Below are positions 1-9,831 of a stretch of 64,000 nt of DNA, piece after piece. The stretch is from Apium graveolens (lineage: Eukaryota; Streptophyta; Magnoliopsida; Apiales; Apiaceae): assembly GCF_009905375.1 (NCBI RefSeq), contig NC_133647.1, positions 79,467,583 to 79,531,582 of the forward strand, in the 5' to 3' direction. The position numbers were made by a program, and so were the translations under genes. The stretch's first letter is position 1; each line of letters starts with the position of its first letter. The notes below the pieces were generated by a model. The model had not been told where the DNA came from, did no database searches, and saw only the letters and a program-made list of their open reading frames with translations.

Positions 1-144
1 ATAGTTGAGTTTACAGTTCTTCACAAAATCCATCATTTTGTGATAGTCACCAGACTGTTGAATCTCCTTGTTCACCAAAGCTGAGAAGTTGTTTTTCTCA
101 TAGATATAACCGGTTTGAGACATGATTTTCACTACATGTGCCAT
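1..144 (-). CDS. N-terminus of the extra (env-like) ORF of element A, cut by window edge
   Basis: An ATG at 144-142 opens 48 codons without a stop that run off the window. The protein begins MAHVVKIMSQTGYIYEKNN and contains DYHKMMDFVKN. I recognise this as the type of N-terminus found in the additional ORF downstream of pol in SIRE-like plant copia elements, sometimes called env-like although its function is unproven. Its position downstream of the RT remnant on the same strand fits. No signal peptide is apparent in the visible part. The C-terminal end of what is probably the same ORF family is seen at 8351-8494 and 41739-41966. Confidence 0.6.
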   Translation of the reverse strand, partial: MAHVVKIMSQTGYIYEKNNFSALVNKEIQQSGDYHKMMDFVKNCKLNY

Positions 145-595
145 TGTTAGAGATTTGAAATTTGCAGAGAGAGTTTGCTTTTGAGAAGAAAGAAATTAGA
201 GCAATTGAATCTTGAGAATGATAAAAGAAATGAATAAAAGTAAATTTGCTTTTATACTATCTCAGAAATTAACTGTCAAAAATAATAAAGTAAAATAAAC
301 CAATAAAAATTGCCCAAAATAGCCGTTAAAAAATAAATAAACTGTAAAAATTCTTTCACTTATCCGTCGTGTCATGCTTACAAGCTGTAAGTATACTCGA
401 TGGATAATGTTCAGGGAATTAACGGCTAGGATTGAGATAATTCGACGGATGAGGATAAATCTATTACCCGTTGAGTTATAAAATATTCCAGAAAAATATT
501 TGATTTTATTGACAAATTGTATTCTGACGGATGATTAAACTCGATGGATAATGGTCATCCGTCGGGATATTAATTTTGACTTAGCCAAAATTTCA
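145..595 (-). other. Spacer between truncated pol and the extra ORF of element A
   Basis: This AT-rich non-coding spacer holds several copies of the motif CATCCGTCGG or its complement (near 362, 441, 528 and 565) and related degenerate copies. The open frame of the 535-903 segment loses similarity to RT/RNase H at about 600, so the RNase H coding region appears deleted and this spacer joined in its place. Confidence 0.5.
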
Positions 596-599
596 TCCA

Positions 600-1660
600 A
601 AACAGAAAAATCAAAACCAGTTAGATCAAAACCAGAATCTCTAGGGTACCAAATGCCAAGTTTTGGTGTTCCCTTGAGATATCTGAAAATTCTCTTAATA
701 GCCATTAGGTGAGATTCTATAGAATCAGCCTGAAATCTAGCACAAAGATAAGTAACAAACATTATATCTGGCCTACTAGCTGTTAAGTACAGAAGTGAGC
801 CAACCATGCCCCTAAAGCTTGAAATATCCACAGACTTTTCAGTAGTGTTTAATTCAAGCTTAGTTGCAGTGGCCATGGGAGTTTTTGCAGATGTGCAATC
901 CATTAGATCAAACTTCTTTAAAAGATCATGAATGTATTTAGTTTGACTAATGAATATTCCATCACTAACTTGCTTAACTTGTAACCAAGAAAGTAAGTTA
1001 GTTCTCCCATCATGCTCATTTTATACTTACTTTGCATCAATTTGGCAAATTTTTTGCAAAGTTTTTTATCTGTAGAGCCAAATATAATATCATCTACATA
1101 AATTTGAACAAGTATACTAGAGCCATTAACATTTCTAAATAATAAAGTTTTATCCACAGTACCTCTTGTGAAGTGATTTTCCGAAAGGAACTTTGATAAA
1201 GTGTCATACCAGGCTCTAGGTGCTTGCTTCAGTCCATAGAGTGCTTTCAAAAGATAGTAGACATGATTTGGAAAATTTGGATCTTCAAAACTAGGAGGCT
1301 GACTGACATAGACTTCCTCCTCCAAATCTCCATTTAGAAAAACACTCTTGATATCCATTTGATAGACTTTCAAATTGGCATGGGCTGCATAGGCTAAAAA
1401 AATTCTGATGGCTTCAAGTCTTGCAACAGGAGCAAAAATTTCATCAAAATCTATTCCTTCTTATTGACAATAGCCCTTAGCAACCAATCTAGCTTTTTTC
1501 CTGACCACTATGCCATTTTCATCCATCTTGTTTCTGAATACCCATTTGGTGTCAATTGGATTCTTTCCTTTAGGCTTGGGTACCAGCTTCCATAATTTAT
1601 TCCTTTCAAATTGGTTTAGCTCCATAATTTATCACCAATGATGAGCTCAAATGGATGATC
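600..1660 (-). pseudogene. Copia reverse transcriptase of element A, broken, RNase H missing
   Basis: Translated from 1660 leftwards, the frame carries the copia RT start (KLWKLVPKPKGKNPIDTKWV), then an in-frame stop near 1458, [13 protein letters not shown], the block [30 protein letters not shown] and the catalytic YVDD box ([11 protein letters not shown]). A frameshift near 910-960 separates the final RT/connection block at 600-903 (GSLLYLTASRPDIMF, HLMAIKRIFRYLKGTPKLGI). Similarity stops abruptly at GFDLTGFD, so the whole RNase H domain is absent. Family membership is certain; the enzyme cannot be made. Confidence 0.9.
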
Positions 1661-1952
1661 TTTTGTCCATTTCCTTTGTTGAGGTAGATTAGCTCTAGAT
1701 GAAGAGGCCTCATTGTTGTCTTGATGTGTGACTAAGTTTTGATTACTAGAAACCCCCCCCTGAGTTTATGGATCTTTAATTTGAGAAAGGGGAACTTTCT
1801 CTAAGTGATCTATTCTGACTTTCAGCTTCCTTTGATGACCCAACGGATGGTGCATTTTGAGTTCCGACGGATGAAGCTGATTGTCTCCCGACGGATAAAG
1901 CAGATTATCTCCCAACGGATGAAGCATTTTGCAACTTGACAGATGTTGAATT
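1661..1952 (-). pseudogene. Integrase-RT linker of element A, deleted and repeat-bearing
   Basis: The minus strand shows the usual linker sequence around QQRKWTKDHPFELIIGD, then jumps directly into the RT start, so an internal deletion removed the part in between. The adjoining stretch 1840-1940 encodes degenerate HPSDG/HPLGD peptides because the DNA motif CGACGGATG is repeated there about every 24 bases. The same motif occurs in the LTR and elsewhere in the element. Confidence 0.6.
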
Positions 1953-3375
1953 TTATGCTTTATTGGTAGTAGATTTTTCTGCATTATCCTTTGATACTGT
2001 TTCTTGATCACTTTTATCATTACTGTCATCACTAATCATCTCCACATTATCAAATTTGAGGCTCTCATGGTAATCTCCATCTTGCAGTCCTTCAATCTTC
2101 TTATCATCAAACACAACATATATTGATTCCATAACAATGTTAGTTCTTAGATTGTAGACTCTATATACTTTACCAACAGCATATCCAACAAAAATTCCTT
2201 CATCTGCTTTAGCATTAAACTTTCCATTTCGATCAGTTTGATTTCTCAAGATATAACATTTGTAGCCAAAGACATGAAGAAAATTTAGAGTTGGCTTCTT
2301 GTTCTTGAACAATTGGTAGGGTGTCATACACTTTGCTTGATTAACCAAAGAAATATTTAGAGTGTAGCATGCAGTTTTTACAGCTTCAGCCCAGAAGTAT
2401 GTTGGTAACTTTGATTCTTCAAGCATTGTCCTTGCAGCTTCAATAAGTGATATGTTCTTTCTTTCCACTACTCCAGTTTGTTTTGGAGTTCTTGCTGCTG
2501 AAAACTCAAGCATAATCCCATTCTCTTCACAAAATGCTCTCATAGCAGAATTCTTGAACTCAGTTCCATTGTCACTCCTGATTCTTCTAACTTTGAAATC
2601 AGGATGATTGTTGACTTGCCTTATGTGATTGATGATGATTTCCCTAGCCTCATCTTTAGTATTTAGGAAATATGTCCTAGAGAACTTTGAGAAATCATCA
2701 ACAATTACTAGGAAAAATCTTTTCCTTGAGATGGAAAACACATTGACTGGTCCAAACAAATCCATGTGTAGTAATTGCAGAGGTTCTTCAATTATTGAAT
2801 CAAGCTTCTTCCTGAATGATGTTTTAATCTGTTTTCCTTTCTGGCAGGCATCACACAGTCCATCTTTCGAAAACTCCACTTGAGGAATACCTCTAACCAG
2901 TTCTTTCTTGACAAGCTCATTCATGGTCTTGAAGTTTAGATGGGACAGCTTCTTGTGCCACAGCCAACTTTCATCTTGACTTGCTTTACTGAGAAGACAA
3001 GTGACAAATTATGTGCTTGATGAGTTGAAGTCAATTAGGTACACATTTCCTTTTCTCACACCAGTGAGAACCACTTTGTTGCTTCTTTTGTTAGTCACAA
3101 CACAGGCTTCTGAATTGAAGGTTACCGAATTGCCCTTATCACAAAGCTGGCTGATACTCATCAAATTATGCTTGAGACCATCCACTAGGGCAACCTCCTC
3201 AATGATGACATTGTCTTTTGAAATCAAGCCATATCCCACAGTCTAACCCTTGATGTCATCTCCTAAAGTAATACTTGGGCCAGCTCTCTCCTTGAACTCT
3301 GTGAGCAGGGTAGAATCTCCAGTCATGTGTCTTGAGCAACCACTATCCAGATACCAAAGATTCTTTCTGTTTCCC
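1953..3375 (-). pseudogene. Copia protease and integrase of element A
   Basis: The protease active-site block reads WYLDSGCSRHMTGDSTLL at about 3375-3320, with an in-frame stop near 3243. Downstream is the pre-integrase block (VDGLKHNLMSISQLCDKG), the HHCC zinc finger (WHKKLSHLNF, later CDACQKGK), and the catalytic core with the three acidic positions in HMDLFGP, RSDNGTEFK and GVVERKN. The segment ends with the FGYKCYILR and GIFVGY blocks and an acidic tail. The frame from 1953 to about 2990 is uninterrupted (323 codons), so integrase is the best preserved part of this pol. Confidence 0.92.
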
Positions 3376-3421
3376 TGCATATATCAAAATCAAATCAAGT
3401 TGATTTTGGTACCCAAGTTTC

Positions 3422-4241
3422 TTAGGGTCCTGCCTTGTTAGCTTTCTTTTTTTGTTTCTTAGGTTTGATCTCATTTGACTTGGGGATATCTGATTCATCC
3501 TTAGTCATCTGAGTTGGACCTTTGAAACCAATCATTAAAACAGAATTATCATGCACATTTTGATTAACAGGAAAAGGCATGCTATTTGAAAATATGTTAT
3601 TCCAGTAAGACATGCTAAATGGCATTTGAGGCATACTGAATGCAGCATAATAAGGATTAGGTGCAAATGGCATATTAGAAAATTGTACATTCATATTCTG
3701 AGCAGGCATAGCATTCAAAGGCATAAAAGGCATGGCATTCATGTTAGGAAAAGAAGATGGTACAGATATAGGAGTAGGCATGGCAATTTTACAATTAATA
3801 GACAAATGATTAACACTACCACACTTAACACAGATTTTTCTAGGAGCATACTTATCAGGTGTATAGTTGTTATGTTTGTTAATCCCTACATTCCCATTTC
3901 TATTATTTTTCCTTTTAATTTCTGTTTTAACCTCTATCTTTTCTAATCTGTCATTCAATTGCTTGATAGACAGATGACCAACATTCACTTTCTTCTCTTT
4001 CTTCACTTGACTTGATTCTCCTGGAACAAAGTTTTTAGAAACTGATCCATACTTTACATTTAACTTGGCAAGTTTGGCTTTGCTCACAGGTTTGCTCACA
4101 ACCGACGGATGAGGATTCGTGTCACTAGACGGATAATCCTTTTGATTATCCGACGGATGACTCTCATCATCCGTCGAGTCCACATCTGTTAGAAATCCTT
4201 CAACTAAATTAGATTTCAGCTTCTCCTTACTCTTTCTCCAG
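3422..4241 (-). pseudogene. C-terminal gag of element A (second zinc knuckle), cut off by solo LTR
   Basis: The frame is open from the solo-LTR junction at 4241 down to the stop at 3422. It has a Ser/Asp-rich start carrying HPSD repeats, a basic stretch, a CCHC knuckle CVKCGSVNHLSINC, a Met/Pro/Asn-rich region, and a Lys-rich end. The peptide at the junction (AWRKSKEKLKSN) continues the gag frame found beyond the solo LTR, so this was one protein before the insertion. The usual role is nucleocapsid RNA binding. Confidence 0.75.
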
Positions 4242-5686
4242 GCTGCTGATAAGTGGCATTTTATACCACTTAGAACGTCTTATAATGGCTTGAATTGGTG
4301 TCTTGAAATCAAGTATTTTGTGTATTTGATCCATTTTCTAGTGTTTTTTGCATTTCAGGGTATAACTTGCGTAATTAGGGAGATTTCATCACAATAAGCC
4401 TAGGGAAGTACTTGGAACCAGTTGCGGGGAGTTGTGCAAAGAAATCAGCAAAATCAGAAGCAAGAAGTGGAATTTTCCAGAAGGTGTGCAGGCGCCCGCC
4501 TGGACACTGTAGGCGACTGCCTGGAGAGCAGGCGCCCGCGTGGGATTGGAGGCGGCCTCCTGGGGTCGGATTTTCAGATTCTGGATTTTCTAATTTGAGT
4601 TCTATTGGGCTTCTGCAACTGCTATTTCTTTTGGACTCTCATATAAGTAATCTTGGGAGACGTTTTCACAACAACACGCAACAAGCAAGGAGCAAGTAAC
4701 AAGGAGAGAAGATTAAGAAGACCGTTTTAGCACGCAACAAAGAAGAAGAAGAAGCATTCGTTATCTTGTGATTCTTTTAATTCGTTGTAACAGTGGATGC
4801 TAGTTTTCTTTACTTTGAACCTTAATACTCTTGTGACGTACTCCATTTTTATTAAGTATTTTTATTAGTTTATATCTTTGTGTAATTATCATGTTTTCAT
4901 ATGAACCCATGGTGACGATGAGTTCTATCATGGGTTAATCGTGATCATGGGGTCGTAGCGGATTTACTATGGATTTCTTTAGTTAATTGTTTAAAACCTT
5001 GGTATGTGATGATTGTATGATATCTAGCATAGGTTGTGCTTATTCGTCTTATGTGCATCGCGAACATATAAGATAGCGTGTTAATCTCTTGTGAAGCGAC
5101 AGTGAATCTTGAGATTTAGAATTTGCCATGCTAGCATAGGTTCATGTATTGGATGCATGATTAGTGGGTAACTCTAACCGTTTTACTTGCCCTGTGTAAT
5201 CATAATGAATAACTTGTGCTTAAATCGTTATGTTGTTAAATTCTGTAGATATATAGGGTCTCAAAATAATTGATGACTATTCAACTTCTATCTTAATTGT
5301 GGATGCTTGGTAGAATGGTACTTGTGCAATGAAAGTTGGCTTTTATCAGTTTCGTGTTGTTCGATTAATATCATCACCGTTACATGCTAAGGGTAATAAC
5401 AATAACTATTGAATGAAGTAGTAATGAAGTTATGATCTCATGTGTGTTTAATATTATTAATTCAAGTGTTAATATAAGTGCTTAATTCTAGTAGTTAATA
5501 ATTAGTTAATTAACCTTAAGTGTTATTGTCTTGACATTGAGAAGTAATCATACATTGGTGAGTAAGTGTTAATTAAATATAATTAATTAGATTCTCTGTG
5601 GGAACGAACTAGAAATCATTCTATATTACTTGTGAACGCGTATACTTGCGTGAATTATTAGCGCATGCTTTGTGCCTAACAGCTGC
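4242..5686. mobile_element. Solo LTR (Athila/Tat-type gypsy) with 5-bp target duplication
   Basis: The LTR runs 4247-5681 (1435 bp), starts TGATAAGTGG and ends CCTAACA. It is flanked by the same 5 bp, GCTGC, at 4242-4246 and 5682-5686. No internal retroviral sequence or second LTR is present, so it is a solo LTR left by recombination between the two LTRs of a full element. The late part (GGGAACGAACTAG and following) resembles the ends of Athila/Tat LTRs as I know them; that lineage call is tentative. A possible TATA box (ATATAAG) is near 4640. A GC-rich block at 4480-4565 repeats GGCGCCCGC-like motifs. Confidence 0.9.
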
Positions 5687-7240
5687 ATCACAAAAGGACT
5701 CAATACCTTGAACTTTGGTGATATGAGCATGAACATCTCTAGATGATTTCCATGCCTTAATCACCTCATATTCTCATTCAAGTTGCTTCTTCAAAATCTC
5801 TTATTTCTTCAAGGACTCAGTTAATTCCTCCTTAGCAATCTTACATTCTATTCTCAATTTCTCAAATTCAATAAACTAAGACTCTAGCACATTATTCCTC
5901 TCACTTAAAAATAGATTGTTTTCTTTGAATTTAGCATTTTCCATAGTGAGAGACTTAAGTGTAACACGCAAATGATATAATTCTGTAGACATGTCATTAA
6001 TTTCATCATTACACTTAGCTTTAGATAAATGTGCTAGGTTAGTGGTGATTACCTGATTACTTGAAGAACTTGTTTCTGTTTCATCAGACTTGGCCATTAG
6101 GGCTAGATTGACATAGCTGACATCTTCATCTTCATCCAGTCCATCTGCTGCCCAGTCATTTTCTTGTGTAATGAAATCTCTTTCCTTTTGCTTGAGCAAC
6201 TCAAAGTACTTCTGTTTATAATCCACAGGCTCAAATTTCTTTTTGATAGAATCTGACTTTCTACACTCACTGGCAAAATGCCCTGCGAAGATACATTTGA
6301 AACATTTTAATTTTGATTTATCCACCATGTTTCTACTTGGCTTAGCTGCTCCAAAGTTCTTCTTGAACTTGAGCTTGGAAAATCTTCTAGAAAGAAATAC
6401 AAGATGTTTATCAATATCATCCATATCATCTTGGCTCAAATGATCTTCAGTTTCAGCTACTAGCCCCTTGCCCTTGTTCTCACAGACCTTTGAAGTAGAC
6501 TCAACAGCTTCTACATTCACCTCTTTCTCTTTCTCTTTCTCCAACTCAGCAGCCAGTGCTATGGACCCTCCTTTCTTCCTTCCTTTCTCCATCCTCTCAT
6601 CTTGCTCTATTTCAAGCTCATAAGTTTTCAGGATGCCATACAGTCTCTCCAAAGTAAACTCCTTATAATCTTGAGAGTTTTTCAATGAGACTGTCATTGG
6701 TTTCCATTCCTTTGGAAGAGATCTAAGGAACTTGAGATTGGAGTCTTTTGTCTGATAGACTCTTCCATGCAACTACAGAGCGTTTAGTAGTTTTTGAAAC
6801 CTACTAAAAATGTCAGTGAGAGACTCACTATCTTTACAATAAAAATGCTCATATTGCTGAATTAGCAGTTGCATCTTATTCTTCCTTACTTGCTCAGTAC
6901 CATCACAGATAATCTGAATTGTGTCCCAAACCTCCTTGGCTGTTTTGCAGTTAATGATGTTATCAAACATGTCACTATCAACTCCATTGAACAATATATT
7001 TATGGCCTTCTTATATTTCCTGACTTGCTCAATATCAGGATCTGACCATTCATGCCTAGGCTTGGGGACTGAAGGCTCATTGCCAGTAGCAGCTCTCATT
7101 GGAACATGAGGACCTCTCTCTATGCAATCAACATAGGCCTCATCTTGAGAAAGAAGATGTAGGTGCATCTTCACCTTCCAGTGATGATAATTGTCTTTAT
7201 CCAGAAATGGAATTTTAACTCCAACATCCTTCTTGTTCAT
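5687..7240 (-). pseudogene. N-terminal gag of element A, one in-frame stop
   Basis: Translation starts at the ATG 7240-7238 (MNKKDVGVKIPFLDKDNYHHW), the usual start of a copia gag of this type, about 60 bp inside the LTR. The UBN2-type gag core follows, then a TAG at 6775-6773 interrupts an otherwise continuous frame. The second half (5876-6772) has a CCHC-like knuckle CFKCIFAGHFASEC, an acidic DEDED stretch and a predicted coiled coil. After the stop at 5876-5878 the same type of sequence continues with more stops to 5687, where the solo LTR enters. Remaining gag lies at 3422-4241. Confidence 0.88.
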
Positions 7241-7287
7241 CTTGTTGTTTTGTTGTGATCTTTAACCTCTTTTTACTTCAAGAGCTT

Positions 7288-7300
7288 GCTTTGATACCAA
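7288..7300 (-). other. Primer binding site of element A (tRNA-Met type)
   Basis: On the minus strand TTGGTATCAAAGC follows the LTR end after one base. It matches the initiator tRNA-Met complement TGGTATCAGAGC with one change. Confidence 0.85.
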
Positions 7301-7512
7301 TTGTTATTCCCTAACAATACAACAACAATTACAGAAGGGGGAGTTAAATGTAATTCTGGCTTCTTTTTAGGATTTATGAAAAATGGTTTTAACTTAATTT
7401 ATATCTAACTGTTTGATTTGCAATGTGCGGAATACAGAGTTAAGTAAATTAAACATAAAGTAATAAAAACTCGGGTCTTTAAAACTTTCTGGTGGATTTG
7501 AATGTATCCACC

Positions 7513-7514
<2 letters not shown>

Positions 7515-7546
<32 letters not shown>
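7515..7546. repeat. (TA)n microsatellite, about 16 units
   Basis: Uninterrupted TA dinucleotides inside the LTR of element A. Confidence 0.95.
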
Positions 7547-7548
<2 letters not shown>

Positions 7549-7930
7549 AAAGAACCCTGTGAAGCTTGAATAGCTCACAGCTGTTTTACAAGTGAACAAA
7601 CAAACTATAGAGAAATTCTACAGAATATAGCTTACAAATGTTTCTCTGCTAAAAATGTGTTTGCTTCATTAGTTTGTTCTACTAGCTACACTTGGTTTAT
7701 ATATCACCAAGTTTATATGGTAATAAGACAAGATAATAAAACAAAACCTATCAAGTCTAACTCCATGCTGCTTCACTACTCTATTCCAGCATCTTTGAAT
7801 ATCTTCATAATAGCATGGAAATGGTAATGCTTCTTTGTTCTCAAAACCCTGCTAGACAGGATGCCACATTCCTTTTGCAAACACTCAACGCATGTGACTG
7901 TATTGTCACTGTTAACAGATATTTGAATTG

Positions 7931-8025
7931 ATCATCCGTCGGGTACATGCTTGTTATCCGTCGGGTAGCGTTGTTGATCATCCGTCGGGTAGCTTTGTTG
8001 ATCATCCGTCGGGTAGCCTTTTATC
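7931..8025. repeat. Tandem array of CATCCGTCGGGTAGC units
   Basis: Four units with CCGTC starting at 7936, 7958, 7982 and 8006, giving spacings of 22, 24 and 24 bp. The units read ATCATCCGTCGGGTA or close variants. The core recurs throughout element A on both strands. Confidence 0.9.
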
Positions 8026-8350
8026 ACTTGACTCCATTTCATTTATGCAGAATTACAAGACATCTTATATTTACATATAATTAACCTATTATGCACATCT
8101 ACTAGCAATCTATAGGATTCATAAGCTACTACAGAATCTAGACAAAGTTGTTTGCAGAAATATGCTACAGTACTTATTGTTACATAAGCTACTCACCTAG
8201 TGGATATCAATTAGTCATCCGTCGGGACTATATTGAATCATCCGTCGGGACTATAATTGATCATCCATCAGGTGCTACAGAATTCGCTAAGTTAAATATA
8301 CTAAGGTGTTTTGTTTAGCTTATCATCAAGTACACAACATATTCCTAACA

Positions 8351-8494
8351 ACCTCCCCAGGCTTAAATCCCCTAGATGCATCTGCGGATAGTGGCTCTGA
8401 CATAGGTGTAGATCGGCAATTTGTTGAAAATGATTCAGATTTACCTGATGAGTCACAAGGAAATGTCTTCACAGACATTAGAGGGAAACTTTGA
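8351..8494 (+). pseudogene. C-terminus of the extra ORF of element B
   Basis: The frame encodes SPGLNPLDASADSGSDIG followed by VDRQFVENDSD and ends at TGA 8492-8494. The first 18 residues are identical to those encoded on the minus strand of element E at about 41820-41765, so this is a shared, constrained protein end. The N-terminal part was displaced by insertion of element A. Function unknown. Confidence 0.7.
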
Positions 8495-9831
8495 TCTTTA
8501 TGCTAAATTTTGTGGATCATTGTTTACTTTCCCAGAGTTCAAATCTAGAACCCTCAATGGGAAACTAGCAACTTGTAGTTTATGACTCAGATTCATCTGA
8601 CGAGTCTAATAAGGATGGGTATTTACGAACTCACATTGCACCATATGTGACCTCTTTAAGGATGGCTAAGGTGATTTCCTTGCAGGTACAGCTGGATTCT
8701 GGAGTTATGAGAAGAGTGATACACTTATGAGAATGAGTGTAAACACGAGTAGAGAGAAGAGTGAAACACGTGTGACGTACACAAAATAGAATCACACATT
8801 CACAGTGAGGAAGAAAAAGAAACACCAAATCCCATTCCCTATCCCAAAACATGGTTTGTAATGTTCAATCTCTCGGAAGATGATTCTTAGGGACCCAACT
8901 CAAATCTGTTTATGATTGGGACCTAATGTTTACAGATTGGAATCAAATAGTTCGGGACCTAACAATGGTTGGGGCCTAACAATTGTGATCTTATAGTTGG
9001 GAGATATAAGGATATCGGAAAATTTGATTAACGGGATGATCAGCGGTGAAGTCATTGTTGCAGTATCGAAAATGACATGGTTGATCAGACTATGACTTTC
9101 TATTTCTTTTCTAATAAAGTGATATATGAGAACTCCTTCAGACAACATGATACATTCTTTCTCTTATTCCAAGGGGAAGAAGTGTTACATAAAAGTTTAT
9201 GTAAAAGTTTGGGGGATTCCTCAGCTAAGGGGGAGAAATGGCAAGTGGAAAGAAAAAGGTAAAGTATATGTACACCACACCACACCATTGTTTGTTTGAA
9301 ACTACGGATCCTATTGTACGGGAGAGGTGGCACGAAGGTGATTTCTTAGTGGTCAGAAGAAGTGTTTGGTTCATCACTATTCTTCGTAAGGAGAGAAGAT
9401 GTTTTTTCTAAAGGAGAGTACCATTGGCTTTTATCTGTGGATCTTATTGTACGGGAGAGGTGGTAAATGAAGGTGATCTCCTTTAAGCAGTTGACTCTCA
9501 TAGGGGGAGAAACAAGAGAGATATGTGCTTCTCAATTGGAAATATGGTTGTACAAAAGAAGCTGATGATGATTACTTCAAGACTGAGAAGTGTTATCTGG
9601 CAGAGATTTGGAGAACCAGTGATATGAAGATGAGACTACTTGAAGATCAGTTCAGTTCTTGAGGAACAAGCATCTTTCATTTAAATTACTCAAGAAATCT
9701 GGAAATGCAGAATTTGATCGAGAAAACCAGTAGCATTATTTACAAGTCCCGATACTTTACTTTTTCTAGTTGTTAATTGAATTTTATCGATTAATTTGTT
9801 TGTTAGGTTTAACAATAAAATAGGAGGAGAT
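8495..9831 (+). other. 3' UTR of element B with polypurine tract
   Basis: No coding frame is supported. The region contains two copies of a motif ending GTACGGGAGAGGTGG (9306-9330 and 9439-9463), also present as a pair in element E. It ends with a purine run (ATAGGAGGAGA, 9820-9830) directly before the LTR, which fits a polypurine tract for plus-strand priming. Confidence 0.7.

Larger units (their letters stand above)
1..8350 (-). mobile_element. Copia element A, SIRE/Maximus-like, left end outside the window
   Basis: This is a minus-strand Ty1/copia element. Reading leftwards it has the 5' LTR, a tRNA-Met-type primer site, gag with two zinc knuckles, protease, integrase, reverse transcriptase, and the start of an extra ORF downstream of pol. 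Gag size, the acidic stretch after the first knuckle and the downstream ORF are what I associate with the SIRE/Maximus lineage. The interior holds stop codons, frameshifts, an internal deletion in the integrase-RT linker, loss of RNase H, and an inserted solo LTR. The 3' LTR is not in the window. The right end at 8350 abuts element B, into which A is inserted. Confidence 0.9.
7302..8350 (-). repeat. 5' LTR of element A (1049 bp)
   Basis: On the minus strand it starts TGTTAGGAAT at 8350 and ends GGGAATAACA at 7302, next to the primer site. It contains a (TA)n run at 7515-7546 and a short tandem array of the CATCCGTCGGG motif at 7931-8025, plus three more copies at 8213-8270. The neighbour on the right is unrelated LTR-element sequence in the opposite orientation, so 8350/8351 is a clean insertion boundary. 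Confidence 0.88.

Noticed and set aside
4412..4699. 95-codon plus-strand frame in a GC-rich block
   Set aside because: Lies wholly within the solo LTR and uses repeated GGCGCCCGC words; no homology I know of.
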